A DNA stretch of 64,000 nt from Pseudovibrio sp000156235 (lineage in GTDB: Bacteria; Pseudomonadota; Alphaproteobacteria; Rhizobiales; Stappiaceae), in the NCBI RefSeq assembly GCF_000156235.1, contig NZ_DS996814.1, positions 1-64,000 of the forward strand, given 5' to 3'. A program made the translations under genes and the position numbers. Below, one piece after another: positions 38,004 to 46,767 of this stretch. The stretch's first letter is position 1. The number at the start of each line of letters is the position of its first letter. The notes beneath the pieces are model-generated. The model was not told where the DNA came from. It saw only the letters and a program-made list of their open reading frames with translations, and made no database searches.

Positions 38004-39182
38004 TCACAGGAAAGCGTTTATCATGTTGTAGATGGTCTGTTTTTGGTGTTCTGACCCGTGCATTTCGCGGAGTGAGAAGTATTCTTCTCCAGACATGATC
38101 GGATAAGGCGCAACATTAACGCCATTTACCGTTTGCCCGGTATCGAAGATCTGATCGCGCGCACTTAGCCTCATCAGGTTATTCCAGATTGTCGCTCCAG
38201 TAATGCCATTTACCGTTGGGACCGCGTTTGTATAAAAATTACCCAGTGCTGCCACGTCCATGAGTGCGTGGCCGCTATGTATTCGGCGGTAATCATCCGG
38301 GATCAGGTTAAGACTGGCGCGATATCCATTGCCCACCGCCTCGGCCTGGGCAACGTGATTTGCGGCAATACGAAAGTCTTTCAGCTGCAAAGGTCTGTAC
38401 ATTCCATCATAGGACCCTCTACCGAAACCTGTGCCCCACCCTGCATGCTTGTGCGCCCAAAACGTACCCTGCAGCGCGCCTTGGTTGATGTAGACGACAC
38501 GTGTGGGTCCGCGTACATTTTTGTTCAGGTTAGCATTTTGGAGCTGAGCAGTAGAAATGGTTTGTGCTCCATTGACCAGAGCGGTCAGGGTGTTGTTGAT
38601 CGTGCCATGCATCACGCCAAGCTTTACAAACACATAGTATTTGCTTTTGTAAACAACACCAGAAACTTGCTCTGTGTTGTTCCTCAAGTCTGATTTGAGA
38701 GTTGTTGAGGGCAACCCTGCCACGGCAAGGTAAAGGCGTGTTGAGCGCTGCGTTACGACAAAGCCAGCCTCATGCAGTGGGCGCAATCGACACGAATAGG
38801 AGGAACCAACGGCGCTATCTGCAAAATATGAACTGGGAAGCTGCCCGGCAGCGAAGTTTAATCCTTGATTGTAGTCGGTTTGCGCTGCTTGCTCGTCAAA
38901 ACGAATGGTCCCAAAGCTGCGGTTGTTCGCAGTGATCATGTTTAGGGTTGGATCAGTTGCCGGCATGTTCCCTCCAAACGAGTTTCCATAGTCGGACCAA
39001 GTCACCAACACCGACCATTTTTTATTGGACGGGCTACTGCAAAATTTGTGAGCATCAAAAATTGAGTGGTTCAATTTCGAGTGCGCAATACATGGTTGCA
39101 AATAAACACCAGAACTGCCAACCACCGTAATCTTATCCCCCTGCCCCAAAACACTGGCATACTTATTCTCAAGCTCACGCAT
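38004..39182 (-). CDS. Unrecognised 392-residue protein
   Basis: The protein has no signal peptide, membrane helix or motif I know. It is rich in Asn, Gly, Ser, Thr and aromatic residues (e.g. AHKHAGWGTGFGRGSYDGMY). Repeated short-strand patterns suggest a beta-rich fold, somewhat like phage or secreted fibre proteins. The ATG at 39182 lacks a good ribosome site, and an in-frame TAA lies three codons upstream, so the N-terminus could be truncated or the start mis-set. Immediately upstream is a strongly foldable segment. The 3' end faces the groEL terminator about 300 bases away. Composition differs little from its neighbours. Confidence 0.5.
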   Translation of the reverse strand: MRELENKYASVLGQGDKITVVGSSGVYLQPCIAHSKLNHSIFDAHKFCSSPSNKKWSVLVTWSDYGNSFGGNMPATDPTLNMITANNRSFGTIRFDEQAAQTDYNQGLNFAAGQLPSSYFADSAVGSSYSCRLRPLHEAGFVVTQRSTRLYLAVAGLPSTTLKSDLRNNTEQVSGVVYKSKYYVFVKLGVMHGTINNTLTALVNGAQTISTAQLQNANLNKNVRGPTRVVYINQGALQGTFWAHKHAGWGTGFGRGSYDGMYRPLQLKDFRIAANHVAQAEAVGNGYRASLNLIPDDYRRIHSGHALMDVAALGNFYTNAVPTVNGITGATIWNNLMRLSARDQIFDTGQTVNGVNVAPYPIMSGEEYFSLREMHGSEHQKQTIYNMINAFL

Positions 39183-39202
39183 TCGGGCAGCTTAGGGAAC
39201 GT

Positions 39203-39380
39203 CCCTTGGTTTGGTGTGGGCTGGACGGGCTACTGGGAGAGGTAACGTATTTCCCAGCGGGTCCGTGGAGGTTCCCCTTTCGCCAACAGTGTTGAGGGAT
39301 AGCGGATGTCCGGTCAAACCAAAGGGTGCCAACACTGGGAGACACTCTTTTAGGAGAGATGCCTTCTCAAAGTGTCTTTT
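39203..39380. ncRNA. Candidate structured RNA (ncRNA on + strand, or leader of the 392-residue gene on - strand)
   Basis: A long-range stem closes the element: CCCTTGGTTTG (39203-39213) pairs with CAAACCAA-GGG (39315-39326). It continues inside as CTGGAC (39221-39226) with GTCCGG (39308-39313), then an apical hairpin CTGGGA/TCCCAG (39233-39238 with 39252-39257). A further hairpin AGACACT/AGTGTCT (39340-39346 with 39371-39377), followed by TTTT, resembles a terminator on the + strand. On the - strand the closing stem ends about 20 bases before the ATG at 39182, as a regulatory leader would. I could not match it to a known RNA family. Confidence 0.4.
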
Positions 39381-39576
39381 GGAGCTTGGCCTTAGCCTCC
39401 TACAAAAACGTCCGGGCGAGGCGAGCAGCCAATGCCGAAGAAACTTATCCTATTACAATGCGCAGGCACTGCCTGCTCGCCTTGCTCCCCCCGTTCTTCG
39501 GGGACTTAAATTCCCCACTGCATGACAGGTCATGCGGTGCTTTTGGTGCTTGTAACGATCTTTATGGCGTTCACAG

Positions 39577-40947
39577 TCACTCAGCAGGCTTTTGAGCGCG
39601 TTTGTGGAACAGCTCGTAGATATCCTCCAAAGACACTCCCTTGGTCTCTGGTGCGCGTCTCACCGCGTAGACAGTGCCTATGCAGCAGCAGATGCCGAAG
39701 AAGAGGAAGATCTCTGTGATGGAGAAGAGCTGGTTGAACTTGGGGAAGACAAACACCACCAGGAAGGTGAAAACCCAGTTCACCGTCACCGCGACGACCA
39801 TTCCCTTAGCCCTCAGATAATTCGGGAAGACTTCTGACATATAGACCCACGGTAATGGGCCCATGGAGAGGGAGTACGAGATTACATAGAGACACAGGCC
39901 TGTGACGGAGAGAGCTGTGCCGATGCCATCGCCCATGATGAAGCCGCCAACGATCAGGAACTGGGAGAAGGCGCAGGCGGGTAAGCCGTAGACCATGAGT
40001 GGGCGGCGACCGACACGGTCAATCAAGAGCAGGCTGGCCGCTGCGGCCAGCGCCAAGGCTGAGCCGAGCCCTACGGTGGCAGACAGACGGCTTGCCTCAG
40101 CTGAAAAGCCGAGGTCGCCGAACAGTTCTGGCGCGTAGAGGATGACGGCGTTGATGCCACTGAGCTGTTGGAACAGGAAGGTGAAGACACAGAAGCTGGT
40201 GATGGGACGATTGCGCGGGTTTATGAGGTCCAGCCATCCGCCCTTTTGGTCTGCGACCTCAGCAAGATCTTCTTCGATGCGCTTAACGTTGCCTTTGACC
40301 CACTCAACGGTTCGGTTTGGTTCGATCTTTTCAAAGACCGCTTCCGCCTCTTTTGAGCGGTTTGCCATGACGAGCCATCTCGGACTTTCAGGCGCGCTCC
40401 AAATGCCGAAGAGCAGCAGTGCGGCCGGAATTGCAGAAAGGAGGAACATGAACTGCCAGCGGTTGATGATTTCAGCGGTGTAGCCGAGATCCAGCGTTAC
40501 CAGATTGGTGAGGTATCCGATCAACACGCCGAAGGAGATCATGAACTGAAACGCGCCCAGCATTCGGCCCCGGATTTTGCGCGGCGCAATCTCGGAGACA
40601 TATTGCGGGCCAGCCATGGAGGACAGGCCGATCCCCATGCCGATGAGAGAACGAGCGAATGTGAGGATGAAAAGGTCTTGGGCGACACCAGACAAGCCCG
40701 CTCCCGTGATGAAGAACAGGGCTGCGATCATGACCGTTGATCGCCTGCCGAACCTGTCACTGAGGTAGGAGCTCAAGTAAGCGCCGATGAGACCACCAAT
40801 GGACAGAGACGCGACCAACAGGCCTCCCCAATATGCAGAGAACGCGAACTCCGCTTTGATTGGCTGATAAGCGCCGGCAATGACGCCCTCGTTGTAGCCA
40901 TAGAGCAACCCACAGAGCACCGCGATACACGCCAGGAGGATAATCAT
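39577..40947 (-). CDS. Sugar-porter family MFS transporter
   Basis: The 456-residue inner-membrane protein has 12 helices and the signatures of the sugar porter family: SDRFGRRSTV between helices 2 and 3, PESPRWL before the central loop, DRVGRRPLMVYG between helices 8 and 9, and PETKGVSLEDIYE at the C-terminus. QQLSGINAVILYAPELF in helix 7 is the QQxSGxNxxxYY-type sugar-binding motif. It probably imports a hexose, pentose or polyol by proton symport, with the exact sugar unknown. The start at 40947 has AAGG ten bases upstream. It stands alone. Confidence 0.9.
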   Translation of the reverse strand: MIILLACIAVLCGLLYGYNEGVIAGAYQPIKAEFAFSAYWGGLLVASLSIGGLIGAYLSSYLSDRFGRRSTVMIAALFFITGAGLSGVAQDLFILTFARSLIGMGIGLSSMAGPQYVSEIAPRKIRGRMLGAFQFMISFGVLIGYLTNLVTLDLGYTAEIINRWQFMFLLSAIPAALLLFGIWSAPESPRWLVMANRSKEAEAVFEKIEPNRTVEWVKGNVKRIEEDLAEVADQKGGWLDLINPRNRPITSFCVFTFLFQQLSGINAVILYAPELFGDLGFSAEASRLSATVGLGSALALAAAASLLLIDRVGRRPLMVYGLPACAFSQFLIVGGFIMGDGIGTALSVTGLCLYVISYSLSMGPLPWVYMSEVFPNYLRAKGMVVAVTVNWVFTFLVVFVFPKFNQLFSITEIFLFFGICCCIGTVYAVRRAPETKGVSLEDIYELFHKRAQKPAE

Positions 40948-41230
40948 GCGCAATCCTTTTCAAGAGTAACGCAGAGTATAGGTGACGGTCTCTAACCAAC
41001 CGGAGGATTTACAGCTCTGAATTGAATTGGTTTTCGAAAGGCCCCACTAACACTTCGCCATCTCACGGCAAGCTTGGGAGGCTATCAGGCGGATGACTGC
41101 TGCTGATCAGCGCCTGTTGGAAGTCACAGTATTGAGCTTTTCGGTGCCTTTGCCTTCGATTAAGCTCAGTGATGCATGATCAGCGCAGGATATTTTGAAG
41201 CGCCTCCCTTTTTGCCAACCAGGACTTACC

Positions 41231-41698
41231 ATGATTGTTCTTCAGGACTTCCCCGCCGACCGCTTTGATGAGTTTCAGATTATTTCCATCTCCGAATATG
41301 CGCAGGACCTGATGGCCAATCGCAAGATGGATGAGCAGGCTGCCCTTAAGAAAGCCAAGGAGAGCCTGGAGCAAGCCTTTCCGGCTGGCAAAAGCAATGA
41401 GCGCAACAAGCTGCTGAGCATCCTCAACAAGACCAAAGGGCGTGAGGTCGAGGTTGGCTTTCTTTGGTACACGCTTCACGATGATGGCTCCGCGTTCATC
41501 ATGGATTTTCTGGTGTACTCAGAGCATCGGGGCAAAGGCTATGCCTCCAAGGCACTGCAGGTACTGAAGACGATGTTTGAGGAACAAGGTCTTTCCCGGA
41601 TCGGACTTCGGGTCGCCCCAGACAATCACGGCGCCATCCGTACTTACTACAAGGCGGGTTTTAATGTGACGGGCTGGAACATGTCCTGCGAGCTGTAG
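41231..41698 (+). CDS. GNAT family N-acetyltransferase
   Basis: The 155-residue protein has a helical N-terminal extension (residues 1-60), then the GNAT core with FIMDFLVYSEHRGKGYASKAL. Here HRGKGYA is the pyrophosphate-binding loop for acetyl-CoA. LRVAPDNHGAIRTYYKAGF completes motif B. The substrate is unknown. The ATG at 41231 is chosen over a TTG upstream because CCAGGA precedes it. It lies divergently from the sugar transporter and about 107 bases before msrA. Confidence 0.8.
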   Translation: MIVLQDFPADRFDEFQIISISEYAQDLMANRKMDEQAALKKAKESLEQAFPAGKSNERNKLLSILNKTKGREVEVGFLWYTLHDDGSAFIMDFLVYSEHRGKGYASKALQVLKTMFEEQGLSRIGLRVAPDNHGAIRTYYKAGFNVTGWNMSCEL

Positions 41699-41805
41699 TG
41701 CTCTCAAGAACTGACGTTTTGTTGAAGTGACTTCATTTCCGTTGTGCTTTGGTGGCTGCTAGGATTTTGGCAATTCCAATGCATGACCTGATTTAAGGAT
41801 CTGAG

Positions 41806-42435
41806 ATGATTGCACGCAAAGCTGCAAAAGCCCTTGCCGTTCTTCCTTTGCTTTATGCTGTGAGCCAGCCTGCGCAAGCTGCTGAGACTGAAACCGCGAT
41901 TTTCGCTGGTGGTTGCTTCTGGTGTATCGAGTCTGACTTTGACAAGATCGAAGGCGTTCTTGAGACCACCTCCGGTTACACAGGTGGCCGCACAGAAAAC
42001 CCAACCTACAAGCAGGTTTCAGCTGGTGGTACTGGCCATATTGAAGCGCTGGAAGTGAAGTTTGATCCCGCGAAGGTGTCTTACGAAGAGCTGCTGACGG
42101 CTTTCTGGCATTCTGTTGATCCGACAGACGCTGGTGGTCAGTTCTGCGATCGCGGTGAGAGCTATCAGACAACCATCTTTGCAACCTCCCCGGCTCAGCT
42201 GAAGAAAGCAAAGGCCTCCAAGAAGGCACTCGACAAGTCCGGCGAAACAAACCGTCCGATTGTGACGCCTATCCGTACTGCGTCTGCGTTCTATGATGCA
42301 GAGGACTACCATCAGAATTATTATGAGAAGAACCCGATCCGCTACAAGTACTACCGCTATCGTTGCGGTCGCGACCAGCGTGTGAAAGAGGTTTGGGGAC
42401 CTAATGCCTACAAAGGTATCCCCGGTGAGCACTAA
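41806..42435 (+). CDS. msrA: Peptide methionine-(S)-sulfoxide reductase MsrA, exported
   Basis: The 209-residue protein carries a signal peptide (AAKALAVLPLLYAVSQPAQA) and then the MsrA domain, starting ETAIFAGGCFWCIESDF with catalytic Cys37. GYTGGRTENPTYKQV and an HIEALEVKFDP block follow, as in all MsrA. It repairs S-methionine sulfoxide in proteins; the signal peptide places it in the periplasm. No MsrB is adjacent or fused. A C-terminal Cys in YRYRCGRDQ may act as resolving cysteine. A perfect bidirectional terminator follows. Confidence 0.93.
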   Translation: MIARKAAKALAVLPLLYAVSQPAQAAETETAIFAGGCFWCIESDFDKIEGVLETTSGYTGGRTENPTYKQVSAGGTGHIEALEVKFDPAKVSYEELLTAFWHSVDPTDAGGQFCDRGESYQTTIFATSPAQLKKAKASKKALDKSGETNRPIVTPIRTASAFYDAEDYHQNYYEKNPIRYKYYRYRCGRDQRVKEVWGPNAYKGIPGEH

Positions 42436-42456
42436 GGGCTTACGATAGAAGATGAG

Positions 42457-42490
42457 AAGACCAGAGGGGTTCCTCTGGTCTTATTTGTTT
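42457..42490. terminator. Bidirectional terminator between msrA and the sugar dehydrogenase gene
   Basis: An 11-bp perfect stem (42457-42467 with 42472-42482), a four-base loop and a T-rich tail on the msrA side, between convergent genes. Confidence 0.85.
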
Positions 42491-42495
42491 TGGGT

Positions 42496-43740
42496 CTAGT
42501 TACCTTCGTAATACATGCGGTAGATGCCGCCTGCGGAGTCATCTGAAATCAGCAGGGAGCCGTCGCCCAGTTCAACCACATCAACGGGACGGCCCAGATA
42601 GTCACCACTGGCGTCAATCCAGCCTGTTGCAACGATGCTGGATTCTCCAGCTTCTTCCTGAGCGTTGATTGGAACGAAGACCACGCGGGCGCCAATGGGC
42701 ACGGAACGATCCCATGAGCCATGCTGCGCGATGAAGACGCCGCCTTTGTACTCATCAGGGAACATATCCCCCTGATAGAACGTCATGCCAAGGCTGGCTG
42801 CGTGCGCATCCAGCTCGACCTCCGGATCGACCACACCGCTTGGTACTGGCTCATCGATGTAGTGCGGGGTTCTAACGGTTCCACCGCCATACCATGGGAA
42901 GCCGTAGTTCTTGCCGGGCTCTGTGGCCTTGTTCAGCTCTTCAGGTGGAATGTCATCGCCCATGCCATCGACCTGATTGTCAGTGAACCAGAGGTTCCCA
43001 CTGTCTGGATGGAACTCAAGCCCTACCGAGTTTCTGATGCCAGTGGCGTAGACCTGACGATCCATTCCGTCGGTGGTGATGGAGATGATGCCTCCGATAC
43101 CGAGACTGTCATAGAGCTTCAGCTTCATCTTGGGCGGTACGTTGTAGGGCTGACCGAGAGAAATGTAGATACGATCATCCGGTCCCTGATCACATACACG
43201 GGCGGAATGATTGTAGCTTTCTTCAGAAGGAGGAATGAGCATTCCCTGACCAACAAGCACCTTCACAGCAGGTTTGCCCTGCTCTTTGTTCTTTAAAGCA
43301 TCGGGAAAGCTCAGAACGCGGTTTTGCTCGGCAAGGATCAGTGAGCCATCCTTGGTGAAGCAGACACCATTGGGGATGACAAAGGACTGGTTTGGCGCAA
43401 ACTGACGGACTTCAGCAGCTTTTTTGGTGTCTTCATCCTGCGTCACCACCCAGACTCGATCTGTGGTTGTGCCAACAAAAACAGTTTTACCATCCGGCGC
43501 GACAGCCATATGGCGCGCATCCGGCACAACGGCGTAAGGTTCGATGCGAAAGCCTGGAGGCATCACCACCACACCGGTGTTGCGGGCCAGAGTTTTTTGG
43601 TCGTCAGTGTCCTGCTCGACATACTCGGTGGCCACACCATCAACGGTTTCGGTTTTTGTTGCTGCTAATGAAGTGGTTAGCAGCAAAGCATAAGCGCACC
43701 CTGACAGGACTCCATAGAGAACAGGTTTCGTGGTGCACAT
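42496..43740 (-). CDS. PQQ-dependent sugar dehydrogenase/sorbosone dehydrogenase-like protein
   Basis: The 414-residue protein has an N-terminal signal peptide (VLYGVLSGCAYALLLTTSLA) and a six-bladed propeller of the soluble glucose/sorbosone dehydrogenase family. Landmarks are MAVAPDGKTVFVGT, YNHSARVCDQGPDDRIYISLG, YATGIRNSVGLEFHPDSGNLWFTDN and GGVFIAQHGSWDRS, where the His and Arg positions bind PQQ. It would oxidise an aldose or sorbosone in the periplasm. No PQQ synthesis genes are in the window. A 357-base spacer lies upstream, with no obvious partner gene. Confidence 0.85.
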   Translation of the reverse strand: MCTTKPVLYGVLSGCAYALLLTTSLAATKTETVDGVATEYVEQDTDDQKTLARNTGVVVMPPGFRIEPYAVVPDARHMAVAPDGKTVFVGTTTDRVWVVTQDEDTKKAAEVRQFAPNQSFVIPNGVCFTKDGSLILAEQNRVLSFPDALKNKEQGKPAVKVLVGQGMLIPPSEESYNHSARVCDQGPDDRIYISLGQPYNVPPKMKLKLYDSLGIGGIISITTDGMDRQVYATGIRNSVGLEFHPDSGNLWFTDNQVDGMGDDIPPEELNKATEPGKNYGFPWYGGGTVRTPHYIDEPVPSGVVDPEVELDAHAASLGMTFYQGDMFPDEYKGGVFIAQHGSWDRSVPIGARVVFVPINAQEEAGESSIVATGWIDASGDYLGRPVDVVELGDGSLLISDDSAGGIYRMYYEGN

Positions 43741-44097
43741 GGGTTTTCCTCCATAACGGCCTAGAAATTTGACTGAGAAAAGTTATCGCATTATTCGGAA
43801 TGTTCTGCTGAGTGAGCTGTCACTATGCGCTCATTCAAAGTCTGAGGAGAATACTCAGATATGACGGGAATTCGGTTTATAGAACCACAAAAATTGGAGA
43901 TATTCACTTAGCGGAAGTTGCGTTTTGTGGTGCTAGAATACGACATAACGTAAGTTTGAAAGTGTGGACAAAGAACAAAGGAAAGGTGCCCACTTGCATT
44001 TGCCTCATTTTCGTGCCAAATCCTACGCATCATCAAGAGAAGGGCTGGCGCCCTCGCCAACCTGCCTAACCGGGCAAGGTGGTCTCCGCCGAAAGGG
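43741..44097. other. Spacer of 357 bases
   Basis: No gene, RNA or terminator is evident. It should contain the promoter of the sugar dehydrogenase gene on the minus strand and that of the gene at 44098 on the plus strand. Confidence 0.4.
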
Positions 44098-44583
44098 ATG
44101 TGGTTTCGAACTGAGGACGTCGTCTTCATCATTCGTAACAACCAAGCGGTAGTTTCAATGGATTTTGCGCCAGTCCTCCTCGGGAAACCGATGGAGGATT
44201 TAATGTTTGATCTTGCTAGTCAGCCTCAGTCTGCATGGCAATCGTATGTATCTGAATATGTGCCTCAATCCTTGAGGGAAGCCGTCGCTCATCTTGCCGA
44301 CGAGTTTACCGCTGCCTATCTGCTTGATTGTCTGATCTTAGAAAAAGGGCTGCGCAGCCGTCTGCTTTCGAACTCAACGCGTCAAGCCAACACTCCCCTC
44401 ACCACAGAAGAGCGTTCTGATCGTTTTGCAGTTCTGCTGCGTTTGTGGGCTGAAGGATGCCATACGGTCGTTGACGAGCGTTTGTTCGCTGATACGGTGC
44501 GCCGGCGCCCTGACGAGCTGGAAGCGCTGCGTGAATACTTCAGACAAAACGCGCTTCGCTCGAAAAAGAAATTCCCGAGCTAA
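44098..44583 (+). CDS. Hypothetical protein
   Basis: A protein of up to 161 residues, mostly helical, with no signal peptide or known motif. Segments such as LADEFTAAYLLDCLILEKGL and RFAVLLRLWAEGCHTVVDERL look like amphipathic helices. The start is uncertain: GAAAGGG directly abuts the ATG at 44098, which is too close, and a Met at 44158 is an alternative. It is convergent with the truncated haemoglobin gene, 30 bases apart. Confidence 0.5.
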   Translation: MWFRTEDVVFIIRNNQAVVSMDFAPVLLGKPMEDLMFDLASQPQSAWQSYVSEYVPQSLREAVAHLADEFTAAYLLDCLILEKGLRSRLLSNSTRQANTPLTTEERSDRFAVLLRLWAEGCHTVVDERLFADTVRRRPDELEALREYFRQNALRSKKKFPS

Positions 44584-44613
44584 GCAAGCTGACCTATAAT
44601 CAGTAAATGATGT

Positions 44614-45063
44614 TTAAGCGGCGCGCGTGCCAAACTTGGCAGGAGGCGTTGCAAACGGATCTGCAAACATTGCCAGCCAGAGGCTCTGAGCTATTCGCTG
44701 TGCAGTCGCCAGCAGAAGAGGTGCGGCTTCGGGAGAGAAGATCGCATGAACTTCTTCTTCGAACAGATCCATCCATTCATGAAAGTTCTCGGTGGTCACG
44801 CCTGTGATTTTTGCGTGAGCCGGAACCGGTTTGCCTTTGTATGATCCGGTCTTCAGCAAAACGGAGGCCCAGAAATGCTTCATCTTATGCAGATGCGGCC
44901 CCCAGTCCTCGCCCATTTCTTTTAGGAAGATCGGCCCCAGCGTCTCATGCTGGCGTACTCTGCCATAAAAGCTTTCAACCAACTGGTTGATTTGCGCTGG
45001 TGTGATGGAAGGATCAAGCGGTGTCCGTTCACGCGCTGACATAACGGGAATTTTGGATGACAC
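44614..45063 (-). CDS. Group III truncated haemoglobin
   Basis: The 149-residue protein matches group III truncated haemoglobins: LVESFYGRVRQHETLGPIF (helix B with the Phe-Tyr pair), HLHKMKHFWASVLLKTGSYKG (helix E region), then KPVPAHAKI, where His is the proximal haem ligand, and RIAQSLWLAMF at the end. Such proteins bind O2 or NO and are linked to microaerobic or nitrosative stress. The GTG at 45063 is supported by AGAGGA upstream; an ATG at 45042 lacks a ribosome site. It lies in a leftward group with a thioesterase, a second globin-like gene and a Crp/Fnr regulator. Confidence 0.9.
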   Translation of the reverse strand: MSSKIPVMSARERTPLDPSITPAQINQLVESFYGRVRQHETLGPIFLKEMGEDWGPHLHKMKHFWASVLLKTGSYKGKPVPAHAKITGVTTENFHEWMDLFEEEVHAIFSPEAAPLLLATAQRIAQSLWLAMFADPFATPPAKFGTRAA

Positions 45064-45095
45064 TGCTTGCTTCCTCTTCCTGACCAGTGAGCTGA

Positions 45096-45524
45096 TTAAG
45101 CGTTGTTGTACTTTGCACGCTGCTCTTCAGAGATCTCGATTGGCTTACCGTTATCATCCACGGCAACAAAGGTGAACTGAGCATTTGTCACCTTTTCGCG
45201 GTAACCAAAACGATGGCGCAATGCCCAGGCTTCGATTGCCAGCGTAATTGAGGTTCTACCAACACGGAGGACACGGGAGTAAACACACATCACATCGCCA
45301 ACTTTTACAGGGCGAATAAACGTCATGCTGTCGATCGCAACAGTCACAACGCGCTCCATGGCGCACTGACTTGCTGCAATACCGGCCGCAATATCCATTT
45401 GAGAGACAACCCAACCGCCGAAGATATCGCCAGATGCATTGGTGTCTGCCGGCATCGCCATTGTGCGTGTGGTCAGCTCACCTACTGGCTGCTCTTCTTC
45501 GACAGCGTCTCTTGTATCATTCAT
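45096..45524 (-). CDS. Acyl-CoA thioesterase, YciA type
   Basis: The 142-residue hot-dog-fold enzyme shows ASGDIFGGWVVSQMDIAAG, with the catalytic Asp on the central helix, and VTVAIDSMTFIRPVKVGDV, both typical of YciA and related acyl-CoA hydrolases. It releases CoA from acyl-CoA in the cytoplasm; the chain length is unknown. The start at 45524 has GGAG about ten bases upstream. It lies between two globin genes, 32 and 59 bases away, so co-transcription is likely. Confidence 0.9.
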   Translation of the reverse strand: MNDTRDAVEEEQPVGELTTRTMAMPADTNASGDIFGGWVVSQMDIAAGIAASQCAMERVVTVAIDSMTFIRPVKVGDVMCVYSRVLRVGRTSITLAIEAWALRHRFGYREKVTNAQFTFVAVDDNGKPIEISEEQRAKYNNA

Positions 45525-45583
45525 AGTTTTAAAGCTCCGTCGATCCATCAGAGGAAATGCTATGCATGGCGAAGCTCAACTAC

Positions 45584-45997
45584 TCAAGAAGGGATCATCG
45601 CCATATGGAAGCAATCAACAACCTGGGTCGCACATTTCATGGTATTGGCCCGAGCGGTTTCAGCAACACACTCTTCGACGGCATTTTCGAATAAATTCAA
45701 CCAGCTGGCAATATCATCACCGCATACCTGCTTTGCAGAACCGCGATACTTGCCAATCGGACGACCGGAATAACTCTGGTCTTTCATGAGAGCGGAGCAC
45801 CAGAAACGAACGGCCTGCGCTTCATAGTCTTCCCAGTCGCATTTCATGTTGCTCTGGTAGACGTTTGCCAGTGTATCATTCTGACGAAGTTTTTCTGAAT
45901 GATTGGCGACCAGCGCACGGACCTGATCGTGTGTCAGGTCAGGGTGAACTGGAGTGCATTCGTCTAGTGGGCGAATGTCAAAGTGCTGATAAGTCAT
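45584..45997 (-). CDS. Truncated-haemoglobin-like protein lacking the proximal histidine
   Basis: The 137-residue protein aligns end to end with the group III haemoglobin encoded at 44614: LTHDQVRALVANHSEKLRQ matches ITPAQINQLVESFYGRVRQ, and FWCSALMKDQSYSGRPIGKY matches FWASVLLKTGSYKGKPVPAH. The proximal His aligns with Tyr, and the distal Phe-Tyr pair aligns with Asn-His. Haem binding in the usual way is therefore unlikely, though Tyr ligation is conceivable. It may be a sensor or a partner of the first globin. It lies 81 bases downstream of the Crp/Fnr gene on the same strand. Confidence 0.75.
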   Translation of the reverse strand: MTYQHFDIRPLDECTPVHPDLTHDQVRALVANHSEKLRQNDTLANVYQSNMKCDWEDYEAQAVRFWCSALMKDQSYSGRPIGKYRGSAKQVCGDDIASWLNLFENAVEECVAETARANTMKCATQVVDCFHMAMIPS

Positions 45998-46077
45998 CTC
46001 GGTGTTTCAGGAGCCTTGCAGGGACAAGGCTCATGCCCTTGTTGTTACTTTGGGTCACTTTTACTCAAATACCGAGT

Positions 46078-46767
46078 TTAAAGCTCTGCGGCAGCTCGTA
46101 GCACCTCTGGCTTTTCGAGGCAGTAATATCCAGAGAGGCGACTGATGACGCCCTCACGTTTCCAGACGTTGAGCACACGGCTCACGTTCTCACGGGCACC
46201 ACCAGCCATATTGGCGATCTCTGCCTGAGAGATCTTGTAGTGCACGAGGATCTTATTGCTGTCGACTTTTTTGCCAAAGGTTTCAGAGAGTTGCAGCAGG
46301 GTCTGAGCAACCCGACCATTGAGCGGAAGGAAGGAACGAGCGGCAAGAGCATCGTTGGACCGGCGCAAGCGAGTCGCCACAATTTGCAGCATGTGGCGAT
46401 ACACAGCGGGGTTCTCATCCGCATAACGATAAAATGCGGCTTTGGAGATAAATGCAAGCTGACTCGGCTTCAGAGCAGTCACTGTGGCTGAACGTTCACT
46501 GCCATCAAGCAAGGCAATTTCACCAACCAGAGACCCCTGCCCCAAAACGGCCAGCAGCTGTTCACTACCATCCAGCGATACAACGGAGACCTTCATGCTG
46601 CCTTCGATGATTGCGTAACATCCATTGCCCGGATCGCCAGCCTTGAAGAGAACTGCGCCAGATTTCAATGACATAGGCTGGGCAATCTCAGAGAGACCAT
46701 GTGCATGCTCCTCTGCCAAACCCGATAGTGAAAAGCTGTTTTGAAGGAGTTCTTTGAACTTTGTCAT
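46078..46767 (-). CDS. Crp/Fnr family transcription regulator
   Basis: The 229-residue protein has an N-terminal cyclic-nucleotide-binding-type domain (AGDPGNGCYAIIEGSMKVSV, then GSLVGEIALLDGSERSATV) and a C-terminal winged helix (ISQAEIANMAGGARENVSRVLNVWKREGVI). It lacks the N-terminal cysteine cluster of FNR. The GEIALLDGSERSATV stretch is like cAMP-pocket sequences, so a ligand such as cAMP is possible. Adjacent globin-like genes on the same strand suggest it may control them in response to oxygen or NO (inference). Confidence 0.88.
   Translation of the reverse strand: MTKFKELLQNSFSLSGLAEEHAHGLSEIAQPMSLKSGAVLFKAGDPGNGCYAIIEGSMKVSVVSLDGSEQLLAVLGQGSLVGEIALLDGSERSATVTALKPSQLAFISKAAFYRYADENPAVYRHMLQIVATRLRRSNDALAARSFLPLNGRVAQTLLQLSETFGKKVDSNKILVHYKISQAEIANMAGGARENVSRVLNVWKREGVISRLSGYYCLEKPEVLRAAAEL

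Noticed and set aside
38004..39182. Prophage fragment suggested by the fibre-like 392-residue protein
   Set aside because: No other phage gene, integrase or attachment site is nearby.
39211..39525. Plus-strand 104-codon frame upstream of the sugar transporter
   Set aside because: All frames are unusually open here because of the GC-rich, structured sequence. There is no ribosome site and the peptide is not protein-like.
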